Shown here in pieces: positions 9,763-18,739 of a stretch of 64,000 nucleotides of DNA. Where the stretch lies: positions 124,001 through 188,000 of the forward strand of contig JAXLUM010000001.1 of assembly GCA_046329515.1 (NCBI GenBank). The letters are read 5' to 3'. A program made the position numbers and the translations under genes. How positions within the stretch are numbered: the stretch's first letter is position 1; every line of letters starts with the position of its first letter. The notes beneath the pieces are model-generated. The model made no database searches and was not told the DNA's origin. It saw only the letters and a list, made by a program, of their open reading frames with translations. The DNA comes from Bog-950 sp046329515. Its GTDB lineage: Bacteria > Bacteroidota > Bacteroidia > Chitinophagales > LD1.

Positions 9763-10741
9763 CAGTTTGAAAACCGGTTTATATAAAATTCTTTTCGGCC
9801 TTAGTTTGTTGCTTGTTTCTTTTGCCTCTTGCAAAAAGGAAACGGTAGAACTGCTTACGCAGGAAGCGGATTCGCACACCTCACTGCAATTGACGGATGT
9901 TTTTTTTGCTAATGATTCTGTTGGTTTTATTAGCGGGGGCGACCGCTGGGCTAAGGGCATAATACTTCGCACCCTTAATGGCGGAAAAAGCTGGAGCATG
10001 CCTGATAGTGTGTTTGATAATGAAGCATACAGCCTTTTCGCTTTCTCGCCGGAGGAAGTTTATATAAGCGGAGGTAATTCGTACTTCGGCCATTCCCTTG
10101 ATTCAGGGCAAACTTTTGAAATAAAGCAAAGCGATTACCGCCGTATAAATGATGTTGCCTTTTTAGATAAGAACCACCTTGTTAGTGTAGGAGCGGAAAA
10201 TGCTTACAGTGATGGGCATATTGCCTACAGCGCTGATGGAGGATTGAACTGGACCAAAACAGACTACCTTACAGCAATGGCTTCCGTTCAATTTGCTGAC
10301 TTAAATACTGCATTCGCCTCAGGGTATGGTGTGGTTTATCGTTCCAACGATGGCGGTGCACACTTTGAACCTTTGGATGTAAGGGGAGATTTTTTTCTGG
10401 GGCTCAGCTTCCCAACGCCCGAAATAGGTTATGTTGCCGGTTATGAACGATTGATTCTTAAAACCACTGATGGGGGCAATAACTGGAAAGTGGTAATGAA
10501 AGGCAATATGCCCTTTTCAAAACGCGACCATTTTCGCACTATAAAGTTTTGGGATGCCGATAACGGTTTTGTTTGTGGTGATGGCGGAGTAATGTACCAA
10601 ACAACTAATGGCGGAGAAAGCTGGAAATTGGTAAAACAATTTACCGAGGTTAATCTGCAGGCTATTTACCTGTTTAGTGCTTCCAATGGCATTGTGGTAG
10701 GCGATAACGGAAAGATTTTCCTGTTTAAAAGCGCTGAATAA
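9755..10741 (+). CDS. YCF48/BNR-repeat lipoprotein
   Basis: This 328-residue protein has a lipoprotein signal peptide ending LLLVSFASC, with the lipidated Cys near residue 26. Six or so beta-propeller blades follow, marked by Asp-box-like repeats such as TLNGGKSW, SADGGLNW, TTDGGNNW and TTNGGESW. This layout matches the photosystem-assembly factor Ycf48-like/sialidase-propeller superfamily that is widespread as surface lipoproteins in Bacteroidota. No catalytic residues are evident, so a binding role at the outer membrane is the safest reading. It overlaps the 3' end of the aminotransferase gene by 8 bases, which suggests translational coupling, although the two functions have no obvious link. 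Confidence 0.85.
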   Translation: MNNSLKTGLYKILFGLSLLLVSFASCKKETVELLTQEADSHTSLQLTDVFFANDSVGFISGGDRWAKGIILRTLNGGKSWSMPDSVFDNEAYSLFAFSPEEVYISGGNSYFGHSLDSGQTFEIKQSDYRRINDVAFLDKNHLVSVGAENAYSDGHIAYSADGGLNWTKTDYLTAMASVQFADLNTAFASGYGVVYRSNDGGAHFEPLDVRGDFFLGLSFPTPEIGYVAGYERLILKTTDGGNNWKVVMKGNMPFSKRDHFRTIKFWDADNGFVCGDGGVMYQTTNGGESWKLVKQFTEVNLQAIYLFSASNGIVVGDNGKIFLFKSAE

Positions 10742-10746
10742 GGGGA

Positions 10747-11631
10747 TTAAAATATTTCAGCAAGCATACATCTTGCACTGCCACCCCCTATGCTTTCTAT
10801 AGTATTTAAAGGCACAGCCAGTATTTCGTAATACTGCTGCATGGCCTGCAATTGGTGAGCGGTAAAATTCTGCTTTGCGGTTTCGCTCATAACCATATAG
10901 CGCTCTCCTTTTGCATTTTGCATTACCAGGCAGTTGCCGCAAAAGTTCTCCATTTGCTGCATGCTTATTTCAATAATTTTCTTTCCGCCCTTAATTAGGT
11001 TTTGGTGTAGGGCTTCTGCTTTATCTGTTACACAGGCCAGGCAAACCACTGCAAGTTCATCGCTTATGCTTAACATAACGTTGGTGTGGTAAATGGCATT
11101 TCCGTTTTTATCAGCCGTGTTGAATACAAAAGTGCTATAACCCAGTTGTGATGCTACCAACGTTACAAGTTCCTGATGTGTGCGCACTGAAAGACCTGCG
11201 TAAGCCACCTTGTTTTTATGATCGAATACAAGGCTGCCCGTACCCTCTAAAAATTTGTTTTCCTGTTCGTAGGCATGCAGGTCTATCAGTTTTTTATAGG
11301 GAAACAGTTGCTGAATTCCTTCACGTCTTTCTAACCGTCGTACGGGCGCATACATAGGATACAGAATCAATTTGCCGCTGCTATGGGTGCTAAACCAATT
11401 GTTAGGGAAAACGGCATCGGGCTTTACCGGTTGTGGTGTATCATGTAATACCTGCACGGTAATGCCTTTGGCGCGAAGGAGGTTTACCAGGCTGTCAAAT
11501 TCATTAAGCGCGTTTAACTCAATTTGTTGAGGAGACAGTGCTGATGTATGCTGAAAGGAATTGTTTACAGCCGTTTCGGCATTAAAACCAAAAGCCGCCG
11601 GCCTTACCATTAATACCTCTGAAGCTGCCAT
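10747..11631 (-). CDS. ctlX: CtlX-type citrulline/arginine hydrolase (amidinotransferase fold)
   Basis: This 294-residue protein has the guanidine-modifying enzyme fold shared by arginine deiminase and amidinotransferases. Visible signatures are PDAVFPNNWFSTHSSG (about 72-87, with the catalytic Asp region), IYHTNVMLSIS containing the catalytic His (about 177), and the terminal GGGSARCMLAEIF with the nucleophilic Cys at about residue 288. Family members named citrulline utilization hydrolase CtlX are common in Bacteroidota, and the substrate is assigned by that similarity. Its start codon lies 1 base after the stop of the upstream acyloxyacyl hydrolase gene, so the two are one transcription unit. 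Confidence 0.87.
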   Translation of the reverse strand: MAASEVLMVRPAAFGFNAETAVNNSFQHTSALSPQQIELNALNEFDSLVNLLRAKGITVQVLHDTPQPVKPDAVFPNNWFSTHSSGKLILYPMYAPVRRLERREGIQQLFPYKKLIDLHAYEQENKFLEGTGSLVFDHKNKVAYAGLSVRTHQELVTLVASQLGYSTFVFNTADKNGNAIYHTNVMLSISDELAVVCLACVTDKAEALHQNLIKGGKKIIEISMQQMENFCGNCLVMQNAKGERYMVMSETAKQNFTAHQLQAMQQYYEILAVPLNTIESIGGGSARCMLAEIF

Positions 11632-11632
11632 A

Positions 11633-12751
11633 CTAAAAAGCTATGCCGGCACACATCTCGTAAAACTGCGCTACAAAAAAGTGCGTTTTTAAATTGCTGC
11701 CAATAAAAAACTTTGTGCTTTTGTTTTTACCTACACTAACGAAATAATAGTTGGCCCCAATCTTAACATATAGGGGGGCATCCTTCCGCGGGTTAAGCAA
11801 ATAGGCCCCGGCAATAAAGTAAATACCCAACTTACCCATCATTACTTCATCTCCTGCAAAAACGCTGACGTTCATTGACGATATGGTGCGGTTGTATTTA
11901 AAGGTATTGCCATAATAGCCTATAAGGTCGTAGGCAGCCTGGTTAAATTCAAATGAGGCACCACCCAGCACCTTGTTAACTATACTGGTGTAGTACGCAT
12001 AGTTTATAGTGCCTATATACACAGGATATTTTGCCCCTTTATATGGGCGCGACTCCTGTATGCCCATGCTGTATTTTATCATTACCTCATGGCGCTTTTG
12101 GGGCTTACCCCATTTTGAGCGGTTGTAGCGAATGGAATCTGATACATAGGGGAACACCCGTATGCCAAAGAATACCCCCGGGGTGTTTATGCCTAAATTA
12201 GGAAACTGCACTGCCGAATTGGAGTAGTGCGTAAAGGAAACGCCAAATGCTAATTGTACGTTAGGGTGCGGCTTAATATCAATACCCAGTTTAACCTGTG
12301 CCGAAGAGTTGAGGGTAGATCCTATCACTACATTCTCCGGATTGCTTTGAAGATTAAAATGCTTGGGAACTATGGCAATACCCGAGCCTGCACGCACATA
12401 AAAATCTACAAAACGGCTGCGCACTATCCAGAATTTAGCCACGCCCATTAACATGTAGGCATCACCAAAATACTCATGGTCGCCATGGCGGAAGTAGGTA
12501 AACGCTGCTCCTAACTCGGGATAATGTAGTTTGCGTTGCCAGGCCTTAGTGCCTAACGTTTGTTTATAGGCTGCAATTTCAAAGCCATGGGTAAACTCAG
12601 TGGGGCGAGGTTTAAAGCGGCTGTTATGCGGTAGTATCCGTCCAAAGATGTAATCTGCCTCAATAGAGTATTGTCCTATCTTCCCGAATTTCTCATCGGG
12701 GGAAGAAAATACCAGTGTGGGCAGAAAAATTAAGAAAAGGATAAATCGCAC
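11633..12751 (-). CDS. Acyloxyacyl hydrolase, PagL-like lipid A deacylase
   Basis: This 372-residue outer-membrane beta-barrel enzyme has a signal peptide (MRFILFLIFLPTLVFSS). The region around residues 170-200, FTHYSNSAVQFPNLGINTPG, carries the His-Ser pair and the N-x-G turn typical of PagL family active sites. PagL removes the 3-position acyl chain of lipid A. Bacteroidota members are longer than the 170-residue Gram-negative prototype and are usually named acyloxyacyl hydrolase. Alternating hydrophobic strands run through the C-terminal half. It is followed after one base by the CtlX-type gene and is divergent from the DUF502 gene. Confidence 0.8.
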   Translation of the reverse strand: MRFILFLIFLPTLVFSSPDEKFGKIGQYSIEADYIFGRILPHNSRFKPRPTEFTHGFEIAAYKQTLGTKAWQRKLHYPELGAAFTYFRHGDHEYFGDAYMLMGVAKFWIVRSRFVDFYVRAGSGIAIVPKHFNLQSNPENVVIGSTLNSSAQVKLGIDIKPHPNVQLAFGVSFTHYSNSAVQFPNLGINTPGVFFGIRVFPYVSDSIRYNRSKWGKPQKRHEVMIKYSMGIQESRPYKGAKYPVYIGTINYAYYTSIVNKVLGGASFEFNQAAYDLIGYYGNTFKYNRTISSMNVSVFAGDEVMMGKLGIYFIAGAYLLNPRKDAPLYVKIGANYYFVSVGKNKSTKFFIGSNLKTHFFVAQFYEMCAGIAF

Positions 12752-12778
12752 CGCTCAAAAATAAACGAAACGAAGTTC

Positions 12779-12786
12779 TAACTTCG
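12779..12786 (+). promoter_or_regulatory. -7 box of the DUF502 gene
   Basis: TAACTTCG is one base off TAnnTTTG and ends 15 bases before the ATG at 12802. No clear TTTG is present 19-21 bases upstream, so only the -7 half is supported. Confidence 0.3.
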
Positions 12787-12801
12787 CCAAAATTTTTACC
12801 C

Positions 12802-13452
12802 ATGAAAATGAACCGCACACGCGCTTGGTTTAGAACAGGTACCGGACGGATTATTGCTTACTTTTTACAGGGCCTGTTACTTATTGCGCCGGTGTTTGTA
12901 ACCTTTTATGCGCTGTTCTCCATTTTTGATTGGCTGGATAGCAAGGTGAACTTAGTATTTGAGAAGATATTCCACTTCTATTTTCCGGGGCTGGGCATAG
13001 CAGCCATGTTTGTATTAATAACCCTTATTGGTGTATTAGGCTCAATTGTGTTTCTGCAACCGCTGTTAAACGTGTTGGATGCGGTAATGGAAAAAACGCC
13101 CGTAGTAAAGGATATCTACTCTTCCTTAAAAGACTTTTTCAGCGCATTTATAAGCAACAAAAAGAAGTTTGATAAGCCGGTAATGTTTGAGTTCGGGAAA
13201 GGTTCAGGTGTTTATAAGCTGGGCTTTATTACACAGGATGATTTAAAGGAGTTGCACATAGTAGATAAGGTGGCTGTGTATGCCCCTTTGTCTTATAATC
13301 TTTCAGGCTTATTGTATATAGTAAACCGCGACCAGATACAGGTACTTAATGATGTTGGCGCCGGCGATGTAATGAAGTTTGTTGTTAGCGGCGGCGTAAC
13401 AGAAATTGAAGAAGAACATCATCCTCTACCTAATCAATCGGTTAAGCCGTAG
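12802..13452 (+). CDS. DUF502 family membrane protein
   Basis: This 216-residue protein has two strong membrane helices (about residues 16-38, IIAYFLQGLLLIAPVFVTFY, and 66-90, IAAMFVLITLIGVLGSIVFL). A cytoplasmic or periplasmic domain of about 120 residues follows and ends in an acidic tail. The first helix begins with GxxxxFLxGLLxxxP, the hallmark of DUF502. The family is widespread in bacteria and plants, where it is called COV-like; its biochemical role is unknown. The gene stands alone, divergent from the acyloxyacyl hydrolase gene, and its last codons overlap the 3' end of the convergent TPR-like gene by 19 bases. Confidence 0.88.
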   Translation: MKMNRTRAWFRTGTGRIIAYFLQGLLLIAPVFVTFYALFSIFDWLDSKVNLVFEKIFHFYFPGLGIAAMFVLITLIGVLGSIVFLQPLLNVLDAVMEKTPVVKDIYSSLKDFFSAFISNKKKFDKPVMFEFGKGSGVYKLGFITQDDLKELHIVDKVAVYAPLSYNLSGLLYIVNRDQIQVLNDVGAGDVMKFVVSGGVTEIEEEHHPLPNQSVKP

Positions 13453-14840
13453 CGCTGTTGTAATGCAGTAGCCAGGTACGCGTATTTGGTAACCTCTTTA
13501 TCTGTTACAATTAGTTTAAGCAAGCGAAGGGCATTTAGCTTTTCATTTTTGGCTAAACTTATTTTTGCTTCAAAGTAGAATGCCGCGTGCCTGTAAAAAG
13601 CGCTGCTGTTTTTCTCCAGTGGGCTTAAGTTTTTTTCTGCATTGGTGTTATCTCCTGCCATGTAATTGGCGTAAGCGCTGTGCAGTTGCAAAAAGCGGTA
13701 TTCAGCTTCGGTAATTTTACAACCATCGTCATCATCTAAAAACTGAGTAGCTGCTGAATAGTTTTTAATACTGCTTTGGTAAATACCGAAAACAGTTGTG
13801 GCTCCGCAAACCTTTTCTTTTACAGCTCTTTCCAGCACAAGCGGCATGTACCAGTTTTGGTAGCCGCCGTTAACCAGGGCATCAAACTCAGCTTTGGTAA
13901 TCGTATCGCCCAGTGCCACTAAAGCGCTTGCCAGTTGATGTTCCTGGTAGTAACTGTTAGAATCCGTTTGCTGCGCAAAGCTTTTAAGCTTTGCGCGGTA
14001 AGCCATATCGCCATCGGCAAAAAGGCGTAGGGCTTTGTAAAAAGGCGCAAGGCTGCGTTTGTATTCTCTGTCGTAACGTTCTAAAACCATTTGGCAATTA
14101 TCATAGTAGCCCATTTGGCTATATATAAAAGCTGTATTTAAATAAGTGGTTTCATCTACATCCTTCTTTTGCAGGGCTGAATCGAGCCAATTGAAGCACT
14201 CTTTAAATTTCCCGGCATAAAAGTACTCTGAACCTATATCAGCCCTTATGCCTGCCAATTCAGGATACAAATGGGCAATGTATTGGTACACGCTCATGGC
14301 CTTATCAAATTGGCCTCTCTCTTTTATACGCCTTGCGTATTCTGCCACATTATAAGCCTGTTCGCCGGTGGTGTCGTTTAGTAAACGTAAAAGAACAGGT
14401 ATCTGCAGTTTAAGCTTTTGTTCATCTAAAGCCAGTGCATACAAATTGCATAAGCCTTTTTGAATGTCAGTTCTTTCGGGTTTCAGCTTCGTGCATTTTT
14501 TCCAATAGGCTTCAACTTGTTTTACCGTTTCAGCAGGTATAATCGGCGGTACCACATCAAGGTTAGCTACAGCAGTATCAAAAACAGATTCATTATTGGT
14601 AGTTAAGGCAACGGGCGTTGGCAGTTCTGTCCACTTCTTGTTCAATAGTACGTTGCCCTTCATCATTAGGGCGTCAACATTCTTCTTGTCTTTTTTTAGA
14701 ATGGAATCCAGATAGTGATTAGCGGCATCAAACCGGTTGTTTTGAATAAGCGTACCGGCTGTAGTAACAATAACAGATTGCGCTGAGCAACTTAAACTTA
14801 ATGCAAGCGCCAATAAAAAAGCAATGGTTTTCCCGGCCAT
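13434..14840 (-). CDS. Exported tetratricopeptide-like protein
   Basis: I chose the ATG at 14838-14840, giving 468 residues that start MAGKTIAFLLALALSLSCSA, a signal peptide or possible lipobox. An upstream in-frame ATG would run back into uvrA. The rest is alpha-helical with several degenerate 34-residue repeats, for example AYNVAEYARRIKERGQFDKAMSVYQYIAHLYPE, and repeated references to 'aggregate then chain' pairs typical of TPR. Such proteins usually serve as envelope scaffolds; no enzymatic motif is seen. The start codon is 4 bases downstream of the uvrA stop, so it is probably co-transcribed with uvrA. The 3' end overlaps the DUF502 gene tail-to-tail. Confidence 0.75.
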   Translation of the reverse strand: MAGKTIAFLLALALSLSCSAQSVIVTTAGTLIQNNRFDAANHYLDSILKKDKKNVDALMMKGNVLLNKKWTELPTPVALTTNNESVFDTAVANLDVVPPIIPAETVKQVEAYWKKCTKLKPERTDIQKGLCNLYALALDEQKLKLQIPVLLRLLNDTTGEQAYNVAEYARRIKERGQFDKAMSVYQYIAHLYPELAGIRADIGSEYFYAGKFKECFNWLDSALQKKDVDETTYLNTAFIYSQMGYYDNCQMVLERYDREYKRSLAPFYKALRLFADGDMAYRAKLKSFAQQTDSNSYYQEHQLASALVALGDTITKAEFDALVNGGYQNWYMPLVLERAVKEKVCGATTVFGIYQSSIKNYSAATQFLDDDDGCKITEAEYRFLQLHSAYANYMAGDNTNAEKNLSPLEKNSSAFYRHAAFYFEAKISLAKNEKLNALRLLKLIVTDKEVTKYAYLATALQQRYGLTD

Positions 14841-14844
14841 AGGT

Positions 14845-17745
14845 TTAGTTAGATGCAACTGTAGAAACGGCAAATTCCTCGCGCAAAAATTTAGCGGTAT
14901 GGCTGGTTTTGTGTTTGGCCACTTCTTCAGGTGTGCCGGTGGCAATAATTTGTCCGCCACGGTAACCGCCTTCTAAACCCACATCTATAACATGGTCGGC
15001 CACTTTAATTACATCCAGGTTGTGTTCAATAACCAAAACGGTATTGCCACGTTCCACCAGGCGGTTTAATACATCCAGCAGAACACGTATATCTTCAAAA
15101 TGCAACCCTGTGGTAGGTTCATCCAGTATATAAAAGGTTTTGCCTGTGTCCTTTTTGCTTAACTCGGCTGCCAGCTTTACGCGCTGCGCTTCGCCACCGC
15201 TAAGCGTAGTTGATGATTGACCCAAACGCAAATAGCCCAGGCCTACATCATTCAATGTTTTAAGCTTAGGGAAAATGGATGGAATATTTTCGAAAAATTC
15301 CAATGAGTCCTCCACGGTCATATTCAAAACATCACTTATAGACTTGCCTTTGTAGCGCACTTCCAGCGTTTCGCGGTTGTAGCGTTTGCCATTGCACTTT
15401 TCGCACATCACTTCCACGTTTGGCAAAAAGTTCATTTCAATCACCTTCATGCCGCCGCCGCCGCATTCTTCACAACGGCCACCTTTTACGTTAAAGCTAA
15501 AACGTCCCGGTGTATACCCACGAATCTTCGCTTCAGGCAAAATGGCAAACAGCTTGCGTATTTCATCAAACACTTTAATGTACGTAACCGGATTACTGCG
15601 CGGTGTGCGGCCAATAGGCGATTGGTCAATATCAATTACCTTATCAAGGTGCTCAAGACCTTCAATCTTTTTGTAAGGCAGCGGACGATGACGGCCATTC
15701 CAAACGTAATTATGAAGGATAGGGTAAAGAGTTTCGTTAATTAAGCTTGACTTACCGCTGCCTGACACACCCGATACACAAATGAAAGTGCCCAGCGGAA
15801 ATTCGGCATCTACATTTTTAAGATTGTTGCCCGTTGCACCTTTTAAGCGCAAAAATTTACCATTTCCTTCGCGGCGTGCTGCCGGAATTTCAATCTGCAT
15901 TTCGTTGCTGAGAAACTTAGCAGTAGTGGAACCTTTCTTCAAAAATTCTTTTGGTGTTCCGTAGGCTACAATCTTACCGCCATGTTCGCCGGCACGCGGG
16001 CCAATGTCAATAATATAGTCGCTTTCCAGCATTATCTCCTTATCGTGCTCAACTACTAATACTGTGTTGGGGTTTGCCGCCAGTTGTTTTAGTGCTGCAA
16101 TCAGTTTGCGGTTATCGCGTTGGTGCAGCCCAATGCTGGGTTCATCTAAAATGTAAGTAATGCCTGAAAGCTGCGAGCCTATTTGGGTAGCTAGGCGTAT
16201 GCGTTGCGATTCACCACCACTCAAACTTTTAGCGGGGCGGTCAAGCGCCAGGTAATCCAAACCCACATCCAGAATGAATTGAATACGGGTGCGAATCTCT
16301 TTCAATAAATCCTTGGCAATAATCTGTTGGCGCTCGCTCATGCGCGTTTCCAAACCTTCAAACCACTTAGCCAATTCGGTTAAATCCATTTTGGCTAACT
16401 CACCAATGTTCTTCTCATCTATTTTAAACCAAAGGCTTTCTTTCTTTAAACGGGTGCCATTGCAGGTAGGGCAGGTGTGCTGCTCCATAAAACCTTCTGC
16501 CCATTCGCGTATACCTTCTGACGATGTAAAGCGGAAGCAGCGCTTTAATAAGCCAACCAAACCGCCTTTGCTTAAAGTGTACCAACGGTCGTCAAAATCT
16601 TCAATTACTAAATCCTCTTCTTCAAAGGCCTGTTCTTCCGCATCACCATATAATATATAGCTTAAGGCTTCATCAGGAATTTTAGCAATAGGGTCGTTAA
16701 GGTTGAACTTGTATTTTTTGGCTATAGCAGCCAGTTCGCGGAAAATGAAATTGTCACGCGCCTCGCCCATAGGCAAAATACCGCCGCGATTAATGGAAAC
16801 TTTTTCGTCCGGTATTATCACCTTGCGGTTCACTTCATACGTAACCCCTAAGCCGTTACAGGTGTTGCATGCTCCGTAGGGGGAGTTAAACGAAAAGGTG
16901 TTCGGTGATGGTTCTTCGTACGAAATACCCGAGTCAACACACATTAAATGCTTGCTGAAGTTGAATACTTCCTCGGTATCTGAATCTAACAATTGAATCA
17001 GGCCCTTACCGGCTTTCATGCCTTGGCCAACTGCTGTGCGCAAACGTTCGCGGGCGCTGCTTTCAATTTTCAGGCGGTCAATTATTAATTCAATATCATG
17101 CACAACGTAGCGGTCCACCTGCATTTTAGGTTTCACATCAATTACTTCGCCATCAATACGAATTTTAAGGTAGCCCTGTTTGCGTACCTGCTCAAACAGT
17201 TCGCGGTAATGACCTTTACGGCCGCGCACCACGGGCGCTAACACAATTATCTTTTTACCGTTATGGTGTTGCAGCAGGTTGTCAATTATCTGCTCCTCGG
17301 TAAACTTCACCATCTTTTTGCCGGTAACGTAGCTGTAGGCATCTGATGCGCGTGCAAAAAGCAGGCGCATGAAGTCGTAAATCTCAGTAACCGTACCTAC
17401 CGTAGAACGCGGGTTACGGTTTACTGATTTTTGTTCAATGGATATAACCGGCGATAAGCCCGTTATCTTATCTACATCAGGCCTTTCGTAACCGCCAATA
17501 AACTGCCGGGCGTATGCTGAAAATGAATCCAGGTAACGGCGCTGACCTTCGTTATAAATAGTGTCGAATGCCAATGATGATTTACCGCTGCCCGAAATAC
17601 CGGTAATAACCACAAACTGGTTGCGCGGTATGGTTACGTCAACGTTCTTAAGGTTGTGTACCCTTGCCCCAAACACTTCAATGTTATCGGGCTCAACACC
17701 AACCGCTTCGTTCTCTTTATTTTTATCTGATTTCTTTACTGCCAT
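14845..17745 (-). CDS. uvrA: Excinuclease ABC subunit A
   Basis: UvrA recognises bulky DNA lesions and loads UvrB in nucleotide excision repair. The chosen start at 17743-17745 (MAVKKSDKNKENEAVG) gives 966 residues. Two ABC ATPase modules are complete: Walker A GISGSGKSSLAF near residue 50 with signature SLSGGESQRIRLATQ, and Walker A GVSGSGKSSLINE with signature TLSGGEAQRVKLAAE. Zinc-binding cysteines are visible in CPTC...CNGT and in CEEC...CEKCNGK. The in-frame ATG at 17781 was rejected because a TAATTTTG -7 box (17757-17764, minus strand) would then lie inside the gene. Confidence 0.97.
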   Translation of the reverse strand: MAVKKSDKNKENEAVGVEPDNIEVFGARVHNLKNVDVTIPRNQFVVITGISGSGKSSLAFDTIYNEGQRRYLDSFSAYARQFIGGYERPDVDKITGLSPVISIEQKSVNRNPRSTVGTVTEIYDFMRLLFARASDAYSYVTGKKMVKFTEEQIIDNLLQHHNGKKIIVLAPVVRGRKGHYRELFEQVRKQGYLKIRIDGEVIDVKPKMQVDRYVVHDIELIIDRLKIESSARERLRTAVGQGMKAGKGLIQLLDSDTEEVFNFSKHLMCVDSGISYEEPSPNTFSFNSPYGACNTCNGLGVTYEVNRKVIIPDEKVSINRGGILPMGEARDNFIFRELAAIAKKYKFNLNDPIAKIPDEALSYILYGDAEEQAFEEEDLVIEDFDDRWYTLSKGGLVGLLKRCFRFTSSEGIREWAEGFMEQHTCPTCNGTRLKKESLWFKIDEKNIGELAKMDLTELAKWFEGLETRMSERQQIIAKDLLKEIRTRIQFILDVGLDYLALDRPAKSLSGGESQRIRLATQIGSQLSGITYILDEPSIGLHQRDNRKLIAALKQLAANPNTVLVVEHDKEIMLESDYIIDIGPRAGEHGGKIVAYGTPKEFLKKGSTTAKFLSNEMQIEIPAARREGNGKFLRLKGATGNNLKNVDAEFPLGTFICVSGVSGSGKSSLINETLYPILHNYVWNGRHRPLPYKKIEGLEHLDKVIDIDQSPIGRTPRSNPVTYIKVFDEIRKLFAILPEAKIRGYTPGRFSFNVKGGRCEECGGGGMKVIEMNFLPNVEVMCEKCNGKRYNRETLEVRYKGKSISDVLNMTVEDSLEFFENIPSIFPKLKTLNDVGLGYLRLGQSSTTLSGGEAQRVKLAAELSKKDTGKTFYILDEPTTGLHFEDIRVLLDVLNRLVERGNTVLVIEHNLDVIKVADHVIDVGLEGGYRGGQIIATGTPEEVAKHKTSHTAKFLREEFAVSTVASN

Positions 17746-17756
17746 TTGAAGGGGTG

Positions 17757-17764
17757 CAAAATTA
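17757..17764 (-). promoter_or_regulatory. -7 box of uvrA
   Basis: On the minus strand this is TAATTTTG, a full match to TAnnTTTG, ending 11 bases before the uvrA start. A TTTG lies upstream but at a short spacing, so the -33 element is uncertain. No SOS (LexA) box was recognised by eye. Confidence 0.4.
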
Positions 17765-17860
17765 ACCAAACCCAACAACAAAAGCAGGGGTTTAAAGTTT
17801 TTAGCACTGAAAACCCCTTACATAAGGTAGCGATTCGCCAATGGATGTTAAATCAACAGC

Positions 17861-18658
17861 TTATGCCGGATTAGTAGCGGTTATTCGTTGCGCCATATCC
17901 TGTTTAAGTATCAGGCACATTTGGTTGTAGGTGGCCGGTAAACTTTCCCTGAAATCTATAGGGGCTTCAAAAAAGCATTCCACACAACAGGCCCATAATT
18001 CATCTTTATTGGTAAAAGCATACTCCCGTAAAAACAAAATATTCTCTGTATTACGGCTCCGGTGCAGTTCCAGCAAGGTGGTCTTTTCCCAATCCTCAAA
18101 ATGGAAGTCAATTTCACCATAGGTAAGCCTATCCAGCAGTATTGCATGCGCCATTTCGTGCAGGGCAAGGTTTATCTTATCGTTACCCGTTTGGTAACCC
18201 TGCGCAAAATCGGCCCAACTCAAAATCATACGGCCGCTTTCAAAAGTTAGCCCCTTAACCTTTCTGCCAAACAGGCTTGAATAAAAAGACTCCGGTGTAA
18301 GGTGTATGGATTCAAAATTCAGCAGGGCAAATTTTTCAAGCCCAAAGGTAAGTTGTGCCAAAGCAGCGGATACAAGAATTTCCATTTCGTCAGTAACATG
18401 AATGCCCCTACCCACAAAAGATTTAGAAATGCGGATAGATTTTAACCGGAAAACAAATTCGCGTTGCTCATCAGGTGTAAGTAAATTGAAATAGTAAAAC
18501 TTCTTCTCAAGCAATCTTTTATACGCTTCAAACTCTTTTGCATCATAATAGGTAGGAAAAAACCTTGTTACTAAAATCTTGGTTTGCGTGGGAAGGAGGG
18601 AAGAGATGACAAACAGCGCGGTGGTTGCACCTAATATAAGTATGATATAGAGTTCCAT
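17861..18658 (-). CDS. MtfA/M90-type zinc metallopeptidase
   Basis: This 265-residue protein has an N-terminal membrane helix (YIILILGATTALFVISSLL). A metallopeptidase domain follows with HEMAH (167-171), the HExxH zinc site. A downstream ELWACCVECFFE, about 45 residues later, could supply the third ligand and helix as in MtfA and anthrax lethal factor-like gluzincins. E. coli MtfA binds the glucose-PTS repressor Mlc, but no PTS or Mlc is visible here, so only the peptidase fold is assigned. The gene is divergent from the OYE-family reductase gene at 18740. Confidence 0.85.
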   Translation of the reverse strand: MELYIILILGATTALFVISSLLPTQTKILVTRFFPTYYDAKEFEAYKRLLEKKFYYFNLLTPDEQREFVFRLKSIRISKSFVGRGIHVTDEMEILVSAALAQLTFGLEKFALLNFESIHLTPESFYSSLFGRKVKGLTFESGRMILSWADFAQGYQTGNDKINLALHEMAHAILLDRLTYGEIDFHFEDWEKTTLLELHRSRNTENILFLREYAFTNKDELWACCVECFFEAPIDFRESLPATYNQMCLILKQDMAQRITATNPA

Positions 18659-18668
18659 TGTTCGGCCC

Positions 18669-18699
18669 CAAATATATTATCCATTTTATTGGCGTTAAA
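18669..18699 (-). promoter_or_regulatory. Bacteroidota-type promoter of the MtfA-like gene
   Basis: On the minus strand this reads TTTA (18696-18699), 19 bases, then TATATTTG (18669-18676), a full match to the -7 consensus TAnnTTTG. Only 10 bases separate the -7 box from the start codon, so the predicted leader is a few bases at most. Confidence 0.6.
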
Positions 18700-18739
18700 A
18701 TGCCGCCATATAGTTTTAGGATTTCCTTTATTTCGAAGA